Shown in pieces: positions 38,101 through 50,349 of a DNA stretch of 64,000 bases. Positions within the stretch are counted from its first letter, which is position 1. Each line of letters begins with the position of its first letter. Source of the stretch: Mercurialis annua (lineage: Eukaryota; Streptophyta; Magnoliopsida; Malpighiales; Euphorbiaceae); contig NC_065570.1 of the NCBI RefSeq assembly GCF_937616625.2, positions 25,072,046-25,136,045 on the forward strand. Direction: 5' to 3'. A model generated the notes under the pieces. It was not told the DNA's origin, searched no databases, and was given only the letters and a program-made list of their open reading frames with translations. Position numbers and translations under genes: made by a program.

Positions 38101-41100
38101 AACCTAACCATGCTTAGGTAATCGGAACGACGCGTTAGAGAGACGTGTGACGCGACATAAGCATGGTAATCGAAACAAAGCGTTAAAGAGACTTAAAACG
38201 CGACATACTAATACGTCACTTTTCATGCACACTTTGTGTAATATAACCTAGCCATGATTAGGTAACCGAAACGACGCGTTAAATAGACTTGATGCGCAAT
38301 ATACTAATCTATTGTCATTTTTCTCGCACACTTTGCGTAATATAACCTAACCATGCCTTAGGTAATCGGAACGACGCGTTAAATAGATTTGAGACGCGAC
38401 ATACTAATCAATTGCCATTTTTCACGCACACGTTGGGTAATATAACCTAACCATGCTTAGGTAATCGAAACGACGCATTAGAGAGACTTGTGACACGACA
38501 TAGGCATGGTAGTCGAAACGACGCGTTACAGAGACTTGAGCCGCGTAATACTAATCTAGCGTCACTTTTTTTGCACACTTCGCGTAATATAACCTTACCA
38601 TGCTTAGAAATCGTAACGACGCATTAGAGAGACTTGAGATGCGACGTACTAAGCTAGCGTCACTTTTCACGCACACTTTGCGTAATATAACCTAACCATG
38701 CTTAGGAAATAGGAACGACGCGTTAGAGAGACTTGAGACGCGACATATTAATCTAGCGTCACTTTTCATGAACACTTTGCGTAATTTAACCTAACCATAC
38801 ATAGGTTATCAGAAAGACGCGTTAAAGTGACTTGTGACGCGAGATAAGCATGGTAATCGAAACGACGCTTTAAAGAGATTTGAGAAGCGACATACTAATC
38901 TAGCGTCACTTTTCACGCACACTTTTCGTAATATAACTTAACCATGCTAAGTTAATATTTACAACGCGTTAAAGAGAATTGAGACGCGACATACTAATCT
39001 AGCATCACTTATCACGCACACTTTGCGTAATATAACCAAACCATGGTTAAGTAAATGTAACGACATGTTAAATCGAATTGAGACACGACATACTAAATTA
39101 TTCAAACTTTTCACGCACATTTTGCGTAATATAACCTAACCATGCTTAGATAATTGGAACAACGCGTCAGAGAGACATCTGATGCGACATAAGCATGGTA
39201 ATTGGAACGACGCGTTAAAGAGACTTGAGATGCGACATACTAATCTAGCGTCACTTTTCATGCACTGTTTGCGTAATATAACCAAACCATGCTTAGATAA
39301 CCGGAACGACGCGTTAAAGAGCCTTGAGCATAATAATCGAGCGTCACTTTTCACGCACACCTTGCGTAATATAACCTAACCATGCGTAGGTGATCACAAT
39401 GACGCGTTTAAAACACTTGAGACACGACATACTTATCTATCGTCACTTTTCACTCACACCTTGCGTAATATAACCTAACCATGCTTAGGTAATCCGAACG
39501 ACGCGTTAAAGAGACTTGAGACGCGACATACTAATCTAGCGCCACTTTTCATGCACACTTTGCGTAATATAAGCTAAGCATTCTCAGGTAATCAAAACGA
39601 CATGTTAAAGATACTTGAGACCCGACATACTAATCTAGCGTCATTTTTCACACAATTTTGCGTAATATAACCTAACGATGCTTAGGTAATCGGAACGACT
39701 CGTTAAAGAGACTTTAGATGCGACATACTAATCAATTGTTATTTTTCACGCACACTTTGCGTAGTATAATTTAACCATGCTTAGTTAATCGGTACGACGC
39801 GTTAGAGAGACTTGTGACGCAACTTATGCTTGGTAATCGAAATGACGCGTTAAAGAGACTTGAGACGAGACATACTAATCTAGCATCACGTTTCGTGCAC
39901 ACTTTGCATAATATAATCTAACCATGCTTAGGAAATAGGAACGGCGCGTTAGAGAGACTTGAGATGCGACATACTAATCTAGCGTCACTTTCACGAACAC
40001 TTTTCGTAATATAACCTAACCATACATAGGTAACGGAACGACGCGTTAAAGAGACTTGTGACGCGAGATAAGCATGATAATCGAAACGATGCGTTAATGA
40101 GACTTGATACGCGACATACTAATCTAGCGTCACTTTTCATGCACACTTTTCATAATATAACTTAAGCATGCTTAGTTAATCGGAACAACGCTTTAAAGAG
40201 AACTGATACGCGACATACTAATCTAGCGTCACTTTCACGCACACTTTGCGTAATATAACCTAACCATGGTTAGGTAATTCCAACGACGCATTAAACAGAC
40301 TTGAGATGCGACATACTAATCCAGCGTCACTTTTCACGCACACTTTGCGTGATATAACCTAACCATGCTTAGGAAATCGGAATGACGCTTTAAATAGACT
40401 TGATACGCGACATACTAATCCATTGTTATTTTTCACACGCACTTAGCGTAATATAACCTAATCGTGCTTAGGTAATCGGAACGACGCGTTAAATAGGCTT
40501 GAGACGGGACATACTAATATATTGTCATTTGTCATGCACACGTTGCATAATATAACCTAACCATGCTTAGGTAATCGGAACGACGCGTTACAGAGACTTG
40601 AGACGCGTAATACTAATCTAGTGTCACTTTTTTCGCACACTTTGCGTAATATAACCTTACCATGCTTAGAAATCGGAACAACGAATTAGAGAGACTTGAG
40701 ACGCGACGTACTAATCTAGCGTCACTTTTCACGAACACTTTGCGTAATATAAGCTAAACATGCTTAGGAAATAGGAACGACGCGTTAAAGAGACTTGAGA
40801 CGCAACATACTAATTTAGCGTCACTTTTCATGAACACTTTGTAATATAACCTAACCATACTTGGGTAATCGGAAAGACGCGTTAAAGAGACTTTTGACAC
40901 GAAATAAGCATGGTAATCGAAATGACGCGTTAAGGAGACTTGAGACGCGACATACTAATCTAGCGTCACTTTTCACGCACACTTTGCGTAATATTACCTA
41001 ACCATACTTAGTTAATCGGAACGACGCGTTAAAGAGACTCGAGACGCGACATGCTAATCTAGCGTCAGTTTTCACGCACAGTTTGCGTATTATAACCTAT

Positions 41101-42792
41101 TCATGCATAGGTAATCGGAACGACGCGTTAAAGAGACTTAGGAAGCGACATACTAATCTAGCGTCACTTTTCACTCAGACTTTGCGTAAAATAACCTATC
41201 CAGGCTTAGGAAATCCGAACGACGCTTTCAAGAGACTTGAGACGCGACATACTAATCTAGCGTCACTTTTCACGCACACTTTGCGCAATATAACCTAACC
41301 ATGCTAAGGTAATCGAAACGACGCGTTAAAGAGACTTGATTGGCGACATACTAATATAGTCATTTTTCACGCACACATAGCGTAATATAACCTAACCATG
41401 CTTTTAGTTAATAGGAACGACGCGTTAAAGAGCCTTGAGACATGGAACACTAATATAGCCTCACTTTTCACGCACACCTTGCGTAATATAACCTAACCAT
41501 GTTTAGGTAATTGGAACGACGCGTTAAAGAGACTTGAGACCTGACACACTAATCAATTGTAACTTTTCACGCACACTTTGTGTAATATAACCTAACCATG
41601 CTTAGGTAATTGGAACGACGTATTAAAGATACTTGATACTCGACATACTAATCTATCGTCACTTTTCACGCACATTTTTTTCGTAATATTACATAACCAT
41701 GGTTAGGTAATCGGAATGACGCGTTAGAAAGACTTGTAAGGCGACATTCTAATCTAGCGTCACTTTTTACGCACACTTTGCCTAATATAACCTAACCATG
41801 CTTAGGTAATCGGTACAATGCATTAAAGAGACTTGTTACACAACATACTAATCTAACGGCACTTTTAACGCGCACTTTGCGTAGTATAACATAACCATGC
41901 TTAAGTAATCGGAACGACGCATTAGAGAGACTTGTAAGGCGACATTCTAATCTAGCGTCACTTTTCACGCACACTTTGCGTAATATAAACTAACCATGCT
42001 TAGGTAATCGGAACTACGTGTTAAAGAGACTTGTGACGCGACATACTAATCTAGCGGCACTTTTAACGCACACTTTGCGTAATATAAGCTAACCATGCTT
42101 AGGTAATCAGAACGACGCGTTAAAGAGACTTGAGACGCGACATACTAATCTAGCGTTACTTTTCACAGACATTTTGCGTAATATAACCTAATCATGCTTA
42201 GGTAATCTTAACGACGCGTTAGAGAGACTTGAGACGCGACATACTAATCTAGTGTCACTTTTCACGCACACTTTGCTTAATATAACCAGACCATGCTTAG
42301 GTAATCGGAACGACGCGTAAAAGAGACATGAGACGCCACATACTAGTCTAGCGTCACTTTTCACGCACACTTTGCGTAAAATAACCTAAACATGAATAGG
42401 TAATCGGAACGACGCATTAAAGAGATTTGAGACGCGACATACTAATCTAGCGTCACATTTCACGCACAATTTACGCAATATTACCTAACCATGCTTAGGT
42501 AATCGGAACAACGAATTAAAGAGACTTATGACGCTACATACTAATCAAGCGGCACTTTTAACGCACACTTTGCGTAATACAATCTAACCATGCTTAGGTA
42601 ATCGGAATGATGCGTTAAAGAGACTTATGACGCGACATACTAATCTAGCAGTACATTTAACGCGCACTTGGCGTAATATAACCATACCATGCTTAGTTAT
42701 TAAAGAGACTTATGACGCGACATACTAATCTAGCGTCACTATTCTAGCATACTTTGCGTAATATAACCTAACCATGCTTAGGTTATCAGAAC
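32183..42792 (+). repeat. 99-bp/147-bp satellite array with divergent higher-order repeats
   Basis: About 10.6 kb of uninterrupted satellite. A distinctive monomer set (cgcgttacagagacttgag, then cgcgtaatactaatctagcg, then accatgcttagaaatcg) recurs at about 35921, 37143, 38607 and 40669, spaced 1222, 1464 and 2062 bp. From about 41760 to 42790 many units carry the variant agcggcacttttaacgc. Open frames on either strand are repeat by-products. No inserted element is seen. Confidence 0.95.
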
Positions 42793-45043
42793 TGTCACGA
42801 CCCAATTTCATGGATTGCGACCGGCGCTAGGGTATGGGTATGGCCGTACCAAAACCCTTAGCAAGCCTCGCGGATAACCTTATATACAAGTAAACCTGCA
42901 AGAAAACCACTGCTCGGGGGCAACCGAGACTCCAACCTAAGTCCAGCAGTTCATACAAAAGTTCTAATATCATAACTTGATAATAATATGAAACTGTGAA
43001 TCATGCCTCAAATATAATAATCCAATGTAATATGCCAAAATATAATAATATAAAAGTCGTACCACTACGACAAACCAAAGTATATTAATAGAGGCAACTA
43101 GTTCTACTGCGGTCTAAGAGGTGAAACAGTTGACTAGTTTAATAACATAAAAAGACATCCGAGGAATCAAAGAATCGGAGATGACCAACGCCCTCAGAAT
43201 CATAAGCCTGGAAAATTGGGAAAACAACGGGGTCAAATATATTGAGATTAGTTAATAATGATATTTACATTTACTAAGTTTAAAACCCTTAAAAAATCCT
43301 TTTATACTTATATATATTCGATTATGGAAATACAGTATTGAAATGAAATCCCAAAGTAATTATCCCAAAGTATTATCCAAAGTAGATGGGAACAAATCCA
43401 CATCAATTCCCAAAGTAGGCCAGACATTGGTAAGCCAATCCCAAAGTACTTACCGGTGCACACAGTCTCGATACTCGCGTATCGAGTAGCTTGTTTCAAC
43501 CCAGATCCACAATCGCTTAAAACAGTTCATAAAACATTTGTTATACTAAAATTATGTGCAGTACTTAATAAAGCGGTAAATAACACTATAAACTCACTGC
43601 TTGCTTGTCCCCGTGAAACTTGGCAAACAGCTAACCCTACGTAGACTCCGAAGCACGAGCAGTCGACGGGTCTAAAACATTATACAAGTTAAAATACGAA
43701 CAACCTCTAACTCTAAGAATACTAGACACCACATAGGACTAGCATCTCAAAACACAACCAAGAACAACTAATGTATATCCAAGGTATTACATTCAATCAA
43801 TAACAAGTTAGGCAAATTAAGCTTAGGCAAGTTCTTATCTTTGAAAACGAAACCAAAGTCTTAAATACTTAAATAGTCGTTTCAAAACAATAATAGTTCC
43901 CAGAGTAGTGTGTTAGCCTTACTGTGGTATAGCTCAACACAACATGTCGGCGACAGAAGTCTAACCCGACCAATCCTTACCAAAGTGAAACCCAAAGTTT
44001 AAACCAAGCCTTAAACAAACCAAGCTAATTAAAATAGGAACTACATTTAATTATATCACCTCAAATTAAATCAATAAGATTCAACATCTTTCAAGTATCA
44101 ACTTGAAGCTAAAATAGTTCAACCAAAACCTACATGACATATAACACCATGTATGCCTTATATTACTTAATTCAAGTCAAAACCACAACCTAAGATAAAC
44201 TAACATTTCTTTTAACAAGTTTTAAACCATCTTGTAAACAATTTCCAGCCCTTAGTAAAATAATCAAAACCACCCTAGGTAGGCATTTATAAAGCCAAAA
44301 CATTGATCAAATATTTTAATCAATAAATACCAAGGTAACCTTTTCAAATACTAAAATCTTTCTTTGTAAAAATTTCCAGCAACACGATTCTTTTTAAAAC
44401 AAAGATATAATTCAATTAAACCACGTTTAACATATGTTGGATCCTTAAATAGTTATCTCAAATCACCCAATGTGTTAATTGTTAACAAACAACCTTTTGA
44501 TCTTTAAAAGAGGATTTCCAGATTTTAGTTTGAAATCAAAACAGAATTTTATCTCAAAGGTTTTATCCAATTGATTCATTAAATCATTTAAATGACCTAA
44601 CCAAACCACCCAAAGTATTGTTAGGCATCTAACAACCTAAGATCAAACTTTAAAAACATTTCCAGATTTTTAAACAACAATCAAAATCAGATTATAACCA
44701 AAAATCTTCAGCAATTCGATAAGTCTATCAATTGTAACATCAAAACTAAACTACCCAAAGTACAAATGAAATCAAAGAGACTTATATAACCTCAAATAAG
44801 GATTTCCAGAATTTATAAATCATAGCAACACAGAAAATGCAATCAAGCCACCCAAAGTATTGAATTAACACATCAACTAGCAATCTCTAACAACCATAAC
44901 AAGGGTTTAGAGCCACTAACCTTTTGGAATATATTAAGAACAACCAATTGAAGAAAACCCAGAAATATAGATCCAAAATCAGCCTAGAGATTGAGAAAGT
45001 GGAAAGGATTGAGCACGAAATATAAACTAATGGATTTAATCAT
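42793..45043 (-). mobile_element. Ty3/gypsy 3' LTR, downstream part
   Basis: On the minus strand this is the second part of the element's 3' LTR, ending GGGTCGTGACA at 42793 against satellite. It is homologous base for base to 60036-62095 (the 5' LTR). It is separated from the first part (52156-52603) by pararetrovirus copy C. The short motif cccaaagta recurs many times here (for example near 43350, 43410, 43440, 44610, 44757 and 44855). No reading frame is credible. Confidence 0.88.
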
Positions 45044-45356
45044 AATTAGAGATACGACGATAAACGTTAACAGATTACATGTATGACTAGCCAGGATCAC
45101 AGCCTCACCGTGGGCATTTTATCAACCGGCCTGTCCTCTTAGTATCTGTTGAAATTTATCGCATTACCATGTTTATGACACAAGGTTTTGATTCACAGGA
45201 TCCTCAGGAGAGGCAAGTGAAGAGCATACCCTTATGTCAATTATGGCTGGATATGAAGAGAAACAAACATATATAACTATACCTTACTTATAGAAAATTG
45301 GAGCAGAGAGATGTTTAGAAACAAGACATTTTTATTGAAGCGAAAAATATTACAAA
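45044..45356 (-). repeat. Pararetrovirus terminal direct repeat, 3' copy
   Basis: 313 bp matching 51843-52155. It ends (minus strand) exactly where the tRNA primer site would begin and starts at the predicted cap site downstream of the TATA box. AATAAA lies on the minus strand at 45331-45336. Confidence 0.85.
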
Positions 45357-45640
45357 GGTTGTGTCCCTCTCTTTCTTCCTACCAAGACTCTATTTATAGA
45401 GGTGGGAAGAAAGCTTGACTAGCTAAACATGCTAAGCATGCATTGTACAAACACGACACGTGGATAAACACATGTACCTATACTAAGCATGCACTGCATG
45501 CGATACAACACATGGATTAAAAGATAAGGACAACTAAACATGACTAATACAAAATATTGACATGTAGCACTCCATATTGACATGTGGAAAGTTGCTATTT
45601 TTGTCTTTATGTGGATTTCGTCCTTATTTGTTGATTGGCT
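45357..45640 (-). promoter_or_regulatory. Pararetrovirus promoter with TATA box (copy C)
   Basis: CTATAAATAG on the minus strand at 45390-45399 sits about 35-40 bp before the start of the terminal repeat, consistent with a genomic-RNA promoter. Upstream are near-palindromic agcatgct/gcatgc strings and an acatgtggaaagttg motif (once here, twice in copy B). Activity cannot be judged. Confidence 0.7.
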
Positions 45641-46246
45641 CATGTGATGGTGATAGTTTGAATCATCCATGAATGATGGGGACCACCGGTTGGCATAATA
45701 CTCATCTTCATCCGTATTCTTGTCCTTTTCTGAATCCATATCCGTATCTGAGGCTTGCGAAAAACCTGCTATGGGATTAAATTCAGTATCCAATAGATGA
45801 TCTTTCGGAATTGTATCTTGAACTGCTGCTTTATGTTTGTTGATGTTCCGTACAGGAGAGTATAGTGTAGAACTTTATGAAGAAGGATGATTTGGATGAT
45901 TTTTTCTCCAAAAATTCTTATCATCTTCCATCTGATAAGGAGGCCATAACTCTTTAGGGATTACATTATTCCGTTGGAAAATATAATACTGGAACTCTCT
46001 CCATTACTACTTATGCTCATCCATATGTGTGAGTATAGAATAAGAAAAATGTTGGTAGACATGGAATGTTGGACATGTAGTAAAACTATCTAATAGCTTT
46101 AGATGAGGACGATGAAGGATAAGGATCGAATAAGGATCTTTTCCAATATGTTTTCCTTTTTCTGGAAAGGCCTTATCTAGATATAGACACCATGAGGAAA
46201 AACCAAAGGATACAAAGTAACTCTGGAGGCCATTCAAAATCTTCAT
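45640..46246 (-). pseudogene. Pararetrovirus polyprotein C-terminal region (copy C)
   Basis: After a frameshift near 46200 the RNase H frame continues in the 46246-46007 frame and then, past stops, to the acidic tail SQASDTDMDSEKDKNTDEDE at 45793-45640. Both parts share one frame (start coordinates congruent mod 3). No known domain is recognised. Its position after RNase H and its presence in copy B show it belongs to the virus. Whether it is a separate protein or a tail of the polyprotein cannot be told. Confidence 0.6.
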
Positions 46247-47108
46247 CTCTTGGGCTTAGATCTAACAAGCTGAATGGTTTGCAAAATGGATATATAGGAT
46301 GGATCCCTAGTTCATAAAGGAACTTAGGACCATAGTTCCGGACGAGCTCAGTTTGATAGTAGAACAAATGTGCTTTAGCAAATATTTGTAGCTCTCCCGG
46401 AGACATATTATCAAGAACTCTTGGAGGTGGCTGCATCAAAAGAAAATCTTCTGCCGACATAATAGAATTAAAAGTATAGATTATCGGAATGTCTTGTGAC
46501 ACTTGCTGAGGAGGTCGGCTGAGAAAATCTGGAATAAGATTTTGATTTTCTTTAATATGTTCTACCATGAAATCATACTTGCTGAACCATTCACTCCATC
46601 GAAGTAGTTGATTGTTAGGAACAATTTTCCCTTTAAAATGGAGCATTTTTGGAAATGAAGAACAGTCCATAAGCACTTTGAACTTGTGACCGATCAGATG
46701 AAATTCAAACTTCTTGATCCCATATTTGACCGCTAACACTTCTTTAAATGTGGAATGATAATGAGTCTCTGCTTCTGAGAATATTCCACTAGCATAAGCG
46801 CATATCCTTTGTTTGCTGTCTTGTTCTTCTAACAGAATAGCACCCCAAAATTTATCACTCGCATCTGTCTGAAATATTCTGGTTCCTGACTGAGGAATCT
46901 GAAGAGGTGGAATTCCTTGTGTCTCTTCTTTGAGAAGCTTGATTGCTTGTGTTTGTTTGTCAGACCAGGGAGGAGGATTCTTCCTTAATAATTTATATAA
47001 CGGGTCCGCCTTTTGAGTGAAATTTGGAATGATGTCTCTCAAATAAACAATTCCAAGAAATTGCTGAACCTGTTTTTGAGAGAGACCTTGATCTGGAAAC
47101 TTGAGCAA
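46173..47108 (-). pseudogene. Pararetrovirus RNase H (copy C)
   Basis: The first part (FLGIVYLRDIIPNFTQKADP) is the RT connection region. RNase H then starts at RIFQTDASDKFWGAILLEE (first catalytic Asp), followed by YHSTFKEVLAVKYGIKKFEF (catalytic Glu). The third acidic site is VLMDCSSF (family usually TDN/TDH), and LIPDFLSRPP closes the domain. It degrades the RNA template during reverse transcription. It is in a different frame from the RT core, one frameshift apart (47108-47390), and ends at a frameshift near 46200. Confidence 0.85.
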
Positions 47109-47168
47109 TTCAGCAGCAAAATGTTGTCAAGGCTGATAAGCACCATCTTTGAAATTCATGCCGAGATA

Positions 47169-48027
47169 CTACATTTCTGGTTTGCCAATATACATCTTAG
47201 TAGGAGACAACATAACTCCAAATTGCTTAGTGATGTCAAAGAAATGTTGGAGTAATTTCTCATGACTGGATGTATCAGAAGAAAACAATAGAATATCATC
47301 AATATAAATGAGTGTTGATGGAAGAGGAGGCTCATAAATTTTGACCATGGCTTTTTTGGAAAATGGAAGGAGCAACCTTAAGACCAAATGGCATGACTGT
47401 CCATTGATAATGATGGTTTGGTATACAGAAGGTTGTTTTATATCTTTCCTCTGGTTTAATGCCTAATTGCCAAAAGCCTGCTTTAAGATCAAACTTAGAG
47501 AAAGCTCTTGCTCCTGAAAGATAGGTGAAAAGAGAGGAAATCTTTGGAAGAGGAAACTTATCATCTCTAAGAAAGTGGTTTAGCGGTTGATAGTCTATGA
47601 CAAGTCTTTTTTTTCCTCTTACTTGTTCTAACCTTTTAATCACATAAAAAGCTTGACATGTCCACTCAGACTTAGTGGATTCTATAAGATCTCGTGAAAG
47701 AAGTTGGGCACATTCATTAATGGCCAATGTAAGATCAGAAAGTGACATTCCCGGATGGGTGGCTTTAGTAGGATTAACATCTTCATTTTGTTTGAAGGGT
47801 AATGAAATGAAGAAATCAGGATTTTTCCAAAGACGGTTTGGACATTTAGAGAGAAACTCTGTGTGGGAATTGGTGGAACATAGGCTTTTTAGAGTTTCTT
47901 GAATATCAGAAAAGAATGGAACAATAGAGGGCTGAATTGTGAAAAAAGATGATACCTCTGTATAAGGTTGAAAATACTTCTTGTATTTGATTCCATTCGA
48001 TAAAAGTTGCAGTCCACTGATACCCAA
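47169..48027 (-). pseudogene. Pararetrovirus reverse transcriptase (copy C)
   Basis: The N-terminal part in the 48027-47332 frame holds RGKKRLVIDYQPLNHFLRDD, ARAFSKFDLKAGFWQLGIKP (first catalytic Asp in FDLKAGFWQ) and QWTVMPFGLKVAPSIFQK. The catalytic YIDD box (LIYIDDILLFSSDTSSHEK) is in another frame at 47387-47169 after a frameshift at about 47340. The FDLKAGFWQLGI and MPFGLK blocks are typical of Caulimoviridae, clearly different from the gypsy RT at 57098-57853 ([15 protein letters not shown]). RT copies genomic RNA from the tRNA-Met primer. Confidence 0.9.
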
Positions 48028-48111
48028 AAAAATGTCAAATCCAAGGACTATGTCTTTGTTTGGAAGAGAAGAACGAAGAACTTGAGTCCATATGTGACAA
48101 CCAGGGAAGAA

Positions 48112-48600
48112 CTAGATTTTGATTGGATTCTTCATTTTCCAGTCTGTATAGAAAATCTTTCCATCCGCTGCCCTGAAGTATTCTTTATGGGATACCCAAT
48201 ATTGCGGTGGGAGCACATCAGGATTGATAATTGTCTTACGAGCACCACTATCCATGAAAGTTATGGCCTTGATAGGTCGAGCAAACGTTTCTGGATATAT
48301 CTGTACGACAATATGTGGAACAGGTTGGGAAGAAGTAACATAAACATTGTCAGCTGGATGTTGGATGGAGAATTGAAGATCATCATCTGAAGGATCGTCG
48401 TCGCATCTGCTTATAGCGAATAAACTATGTGGACCAGGCTCATCTTCTTCAGAAAATAAGGATTTAATATCAGCATCATCGAGATCAACTGAAGTCATTT
48501 GCTGGATTTGCTGAATAAGTTTCGAAGATTTTTTTGCTTTGGTAGGACAGCTTTTTGCAAAGTGACCTTCTTTTCCACACAGGAAGCACTTATTTGATTT
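48112..48600 (-). pseudogene. Pararetrovirus zinc knuckle and aspartic protease (copy C)
   Basis: At 48547-48588 the minus strand encodes CFLCGKEGHFAKSC, a perfect CX2CX4HX4C knuckle as found at the C-terminus of caulimovirid coat proteins. In the same frame the protease follows: after an acidic stretch (DLDDADIKSLFSEEDEPG) comes FMDSGARKTIINPDVLP, with D-S-G-A as catalytic site at about 48252. A stop at 48112 separates it from RT, but the frame of RT (48027) is the same. The protease would cleave the polyprotein. Confidence 0.85.
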
Positions 48601-48837
48601 TGTCCTTCCTCTGAACTTCTTCTTTTTAAAATAGCGTCATCTTTTGGAAGATCGTTTATGGAACCTTTTTTGACCTTTCATCTTGAAGGAATGGCTTTTC
48701 TTCTTTGTCGGACAAGTGCATGATGTAGAGGAAGAATCACATTTGACCATTAGATCCAGTCTGTTGCACGATAACTTCATCAATGGATTCTTCTGTCTTG
48801 AAAAATACATATTCAAGACCTTTTTCTGTTCACAGAG

Positions 48838-50214
48838 TTAAGATAAAGCTCTAAGCATAATTTGATAGAGTTCTCCAAGACTAAGATCATTTATCTTCTT
48901 ATTTGTCTGCTGGATCAGAGTGAACATCCTTGTAGACAGCAATTCTGGCAAAGAGGCTAAAAAGGCTTGCTTTAAATCAGGATTGTTGTTGCCAGAAAGA
49001 CGATAAAATCTCTTAGAGATTCTCTGAAAGTGAATATCAAGATCTCTTTTCTTTAAAGAGCAACACTTCATTTGATAGAACTATTTCCGTGCAATCTCCT
49101 CATCATCATTGATTTTTCCCAAGAATTCATTATAAAGACATCCCAAGAACAATGTAGCCGTGGGTGCATTTATAAGAGTAAATCTGGATTCTTGAGGTAA
49201 TCCATTAAACCAATCTTGTAACTTAGTGAATCTAGAGAAGAAAAATTGGAGGATATCATGAAGAACAACATTTGTTTTAAGCAATTGACTTTCCAGCCAA
49301 GCACTGAACTCTTGAATTCTATCCCTATATTGGGAAGGAGGGATATTAAACAAGGTAAAGAATAATCCAGTAGCTTTAGTATATTCACCTGAAGCAGGTG
49401 CATATGTGGTTTGTGGACTGGAGAATTCAAAGCTATTTGCATCATTATCATCTTCTGGAGGTTCTTCATAATAAGATTGCTGAGAAGCACTCGGTGTTGC
49501 TGCCATGAATTGTATCTGATCCTCACTATCTGAGTCAAAACTACCCAGACTTTCTGAATGGCTAGATGAAGAGGATTCTGTATCAATCTTACCAATATCA
49601 AAAGTAGGCATCTTGTTAGTGGCACAAGTCTGAAGGAAATTATGGATCGGATTGACCATCATTGTATCATAGGTGGGAAAAGGGGTTTTTGGTTTAGTGT
49701 CTTGATCGGCCGAGTCAGCCGAAGATGAAGAAATTGTTTTGGTGTAGGGAAATTTTCCTTTTCGAAGACTTTTATTAAATAATTCTCTTTCAAGACCAAG
49801 ACTTCTAAGCTCATCTTCAAAAGGCATTTTAAGCTCATAGACACGGTTATTTGTGGTAGTTGGTAAGGAAAAATTTTGTGTATAGAAGGAGGAAAAAGGG
49901 TTTAAGGGATCTGATGTATCCATAAAAGGAGATCTTTGTTTCATATGTTTTTCAAGGGTTTGAATGTCTGCCTTCAATTTGCCTATTTCAATCTCCTTAG
50001 CACCAAGAGCATTCAAAGATAATTTTTGAATTAACACCTTCATCTCATCTTGGCCTGCTTGAACCTTGCTTTGAAGACCAGCGATTCTATTTTTAATATC
50101 TTTCTGAAACTTGTCATCAATATCACTAAGTTTAAGAGAGACTTGATCGATTTTTCCTTCAAGCTTAATGAGCTTTTGATTCTGAGCAATAGCATTTTGT
50201 GTTCGCCAGTTCAA
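48838..50214 (-). pseudogene. Pararetrovirus coiled-coil and coat-protein region (copy C)
   Basis: From 50214: an N-terminal coiled coil (LIKLEGKIDQVSLKLSDIDD and on), an acidic Ser-rich section, and then a coat-like domain with NIPPSQYRDRIQEFSAWLES and, after an in-frame stop at about 49079, DIHFQRISKRFYRLSGNNNP and LPELLSTRMFTLIQQTNKK. The latter resembles the conserved coat core of caulimovirids that precedes the zinc knuckle. It would form the capsid. Frame is the same as protease and RT; the only interruptions seen are point stops (about 49079 and 48838). It covers about 460 codons. Confidence 0.8.
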
Positions 50215-50349
50215 GACTGCTTCTGCTTGAGAAACCTGTTTGAGTGTACCATCTGGCTCGACAGTGGAGGGATTTTCTATAAATGGGGTTGATTTGATGG
50301 ATTGAGTGGAGGTTAAGGTTTTTGGTAAAGGAGTGTATTCTTTTTCATA

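Noticed and set aside
6533..42792. taacctaacc in the satellite as interstitial telomere sequence
   Set aside because: It is a single fixed string per 99-bp monomer, not tandem TTTAGGG/CCCTAAA, so no telomere origin is supported.
6533..42792. CRISPR-like array because of regular repeats
   Set aside because: Repeats are head-to-tail without unique spacers, and the context is clearly plant nuclear DNA.
43308..43644. Short frames in the gypsy LTR (43308-43644) and in the copia LTRs (30263-30558, 56028-56258)
   Set aside because: They lie in non-coding LTR sequence and have no recognisable domain; a gene there is not supported.
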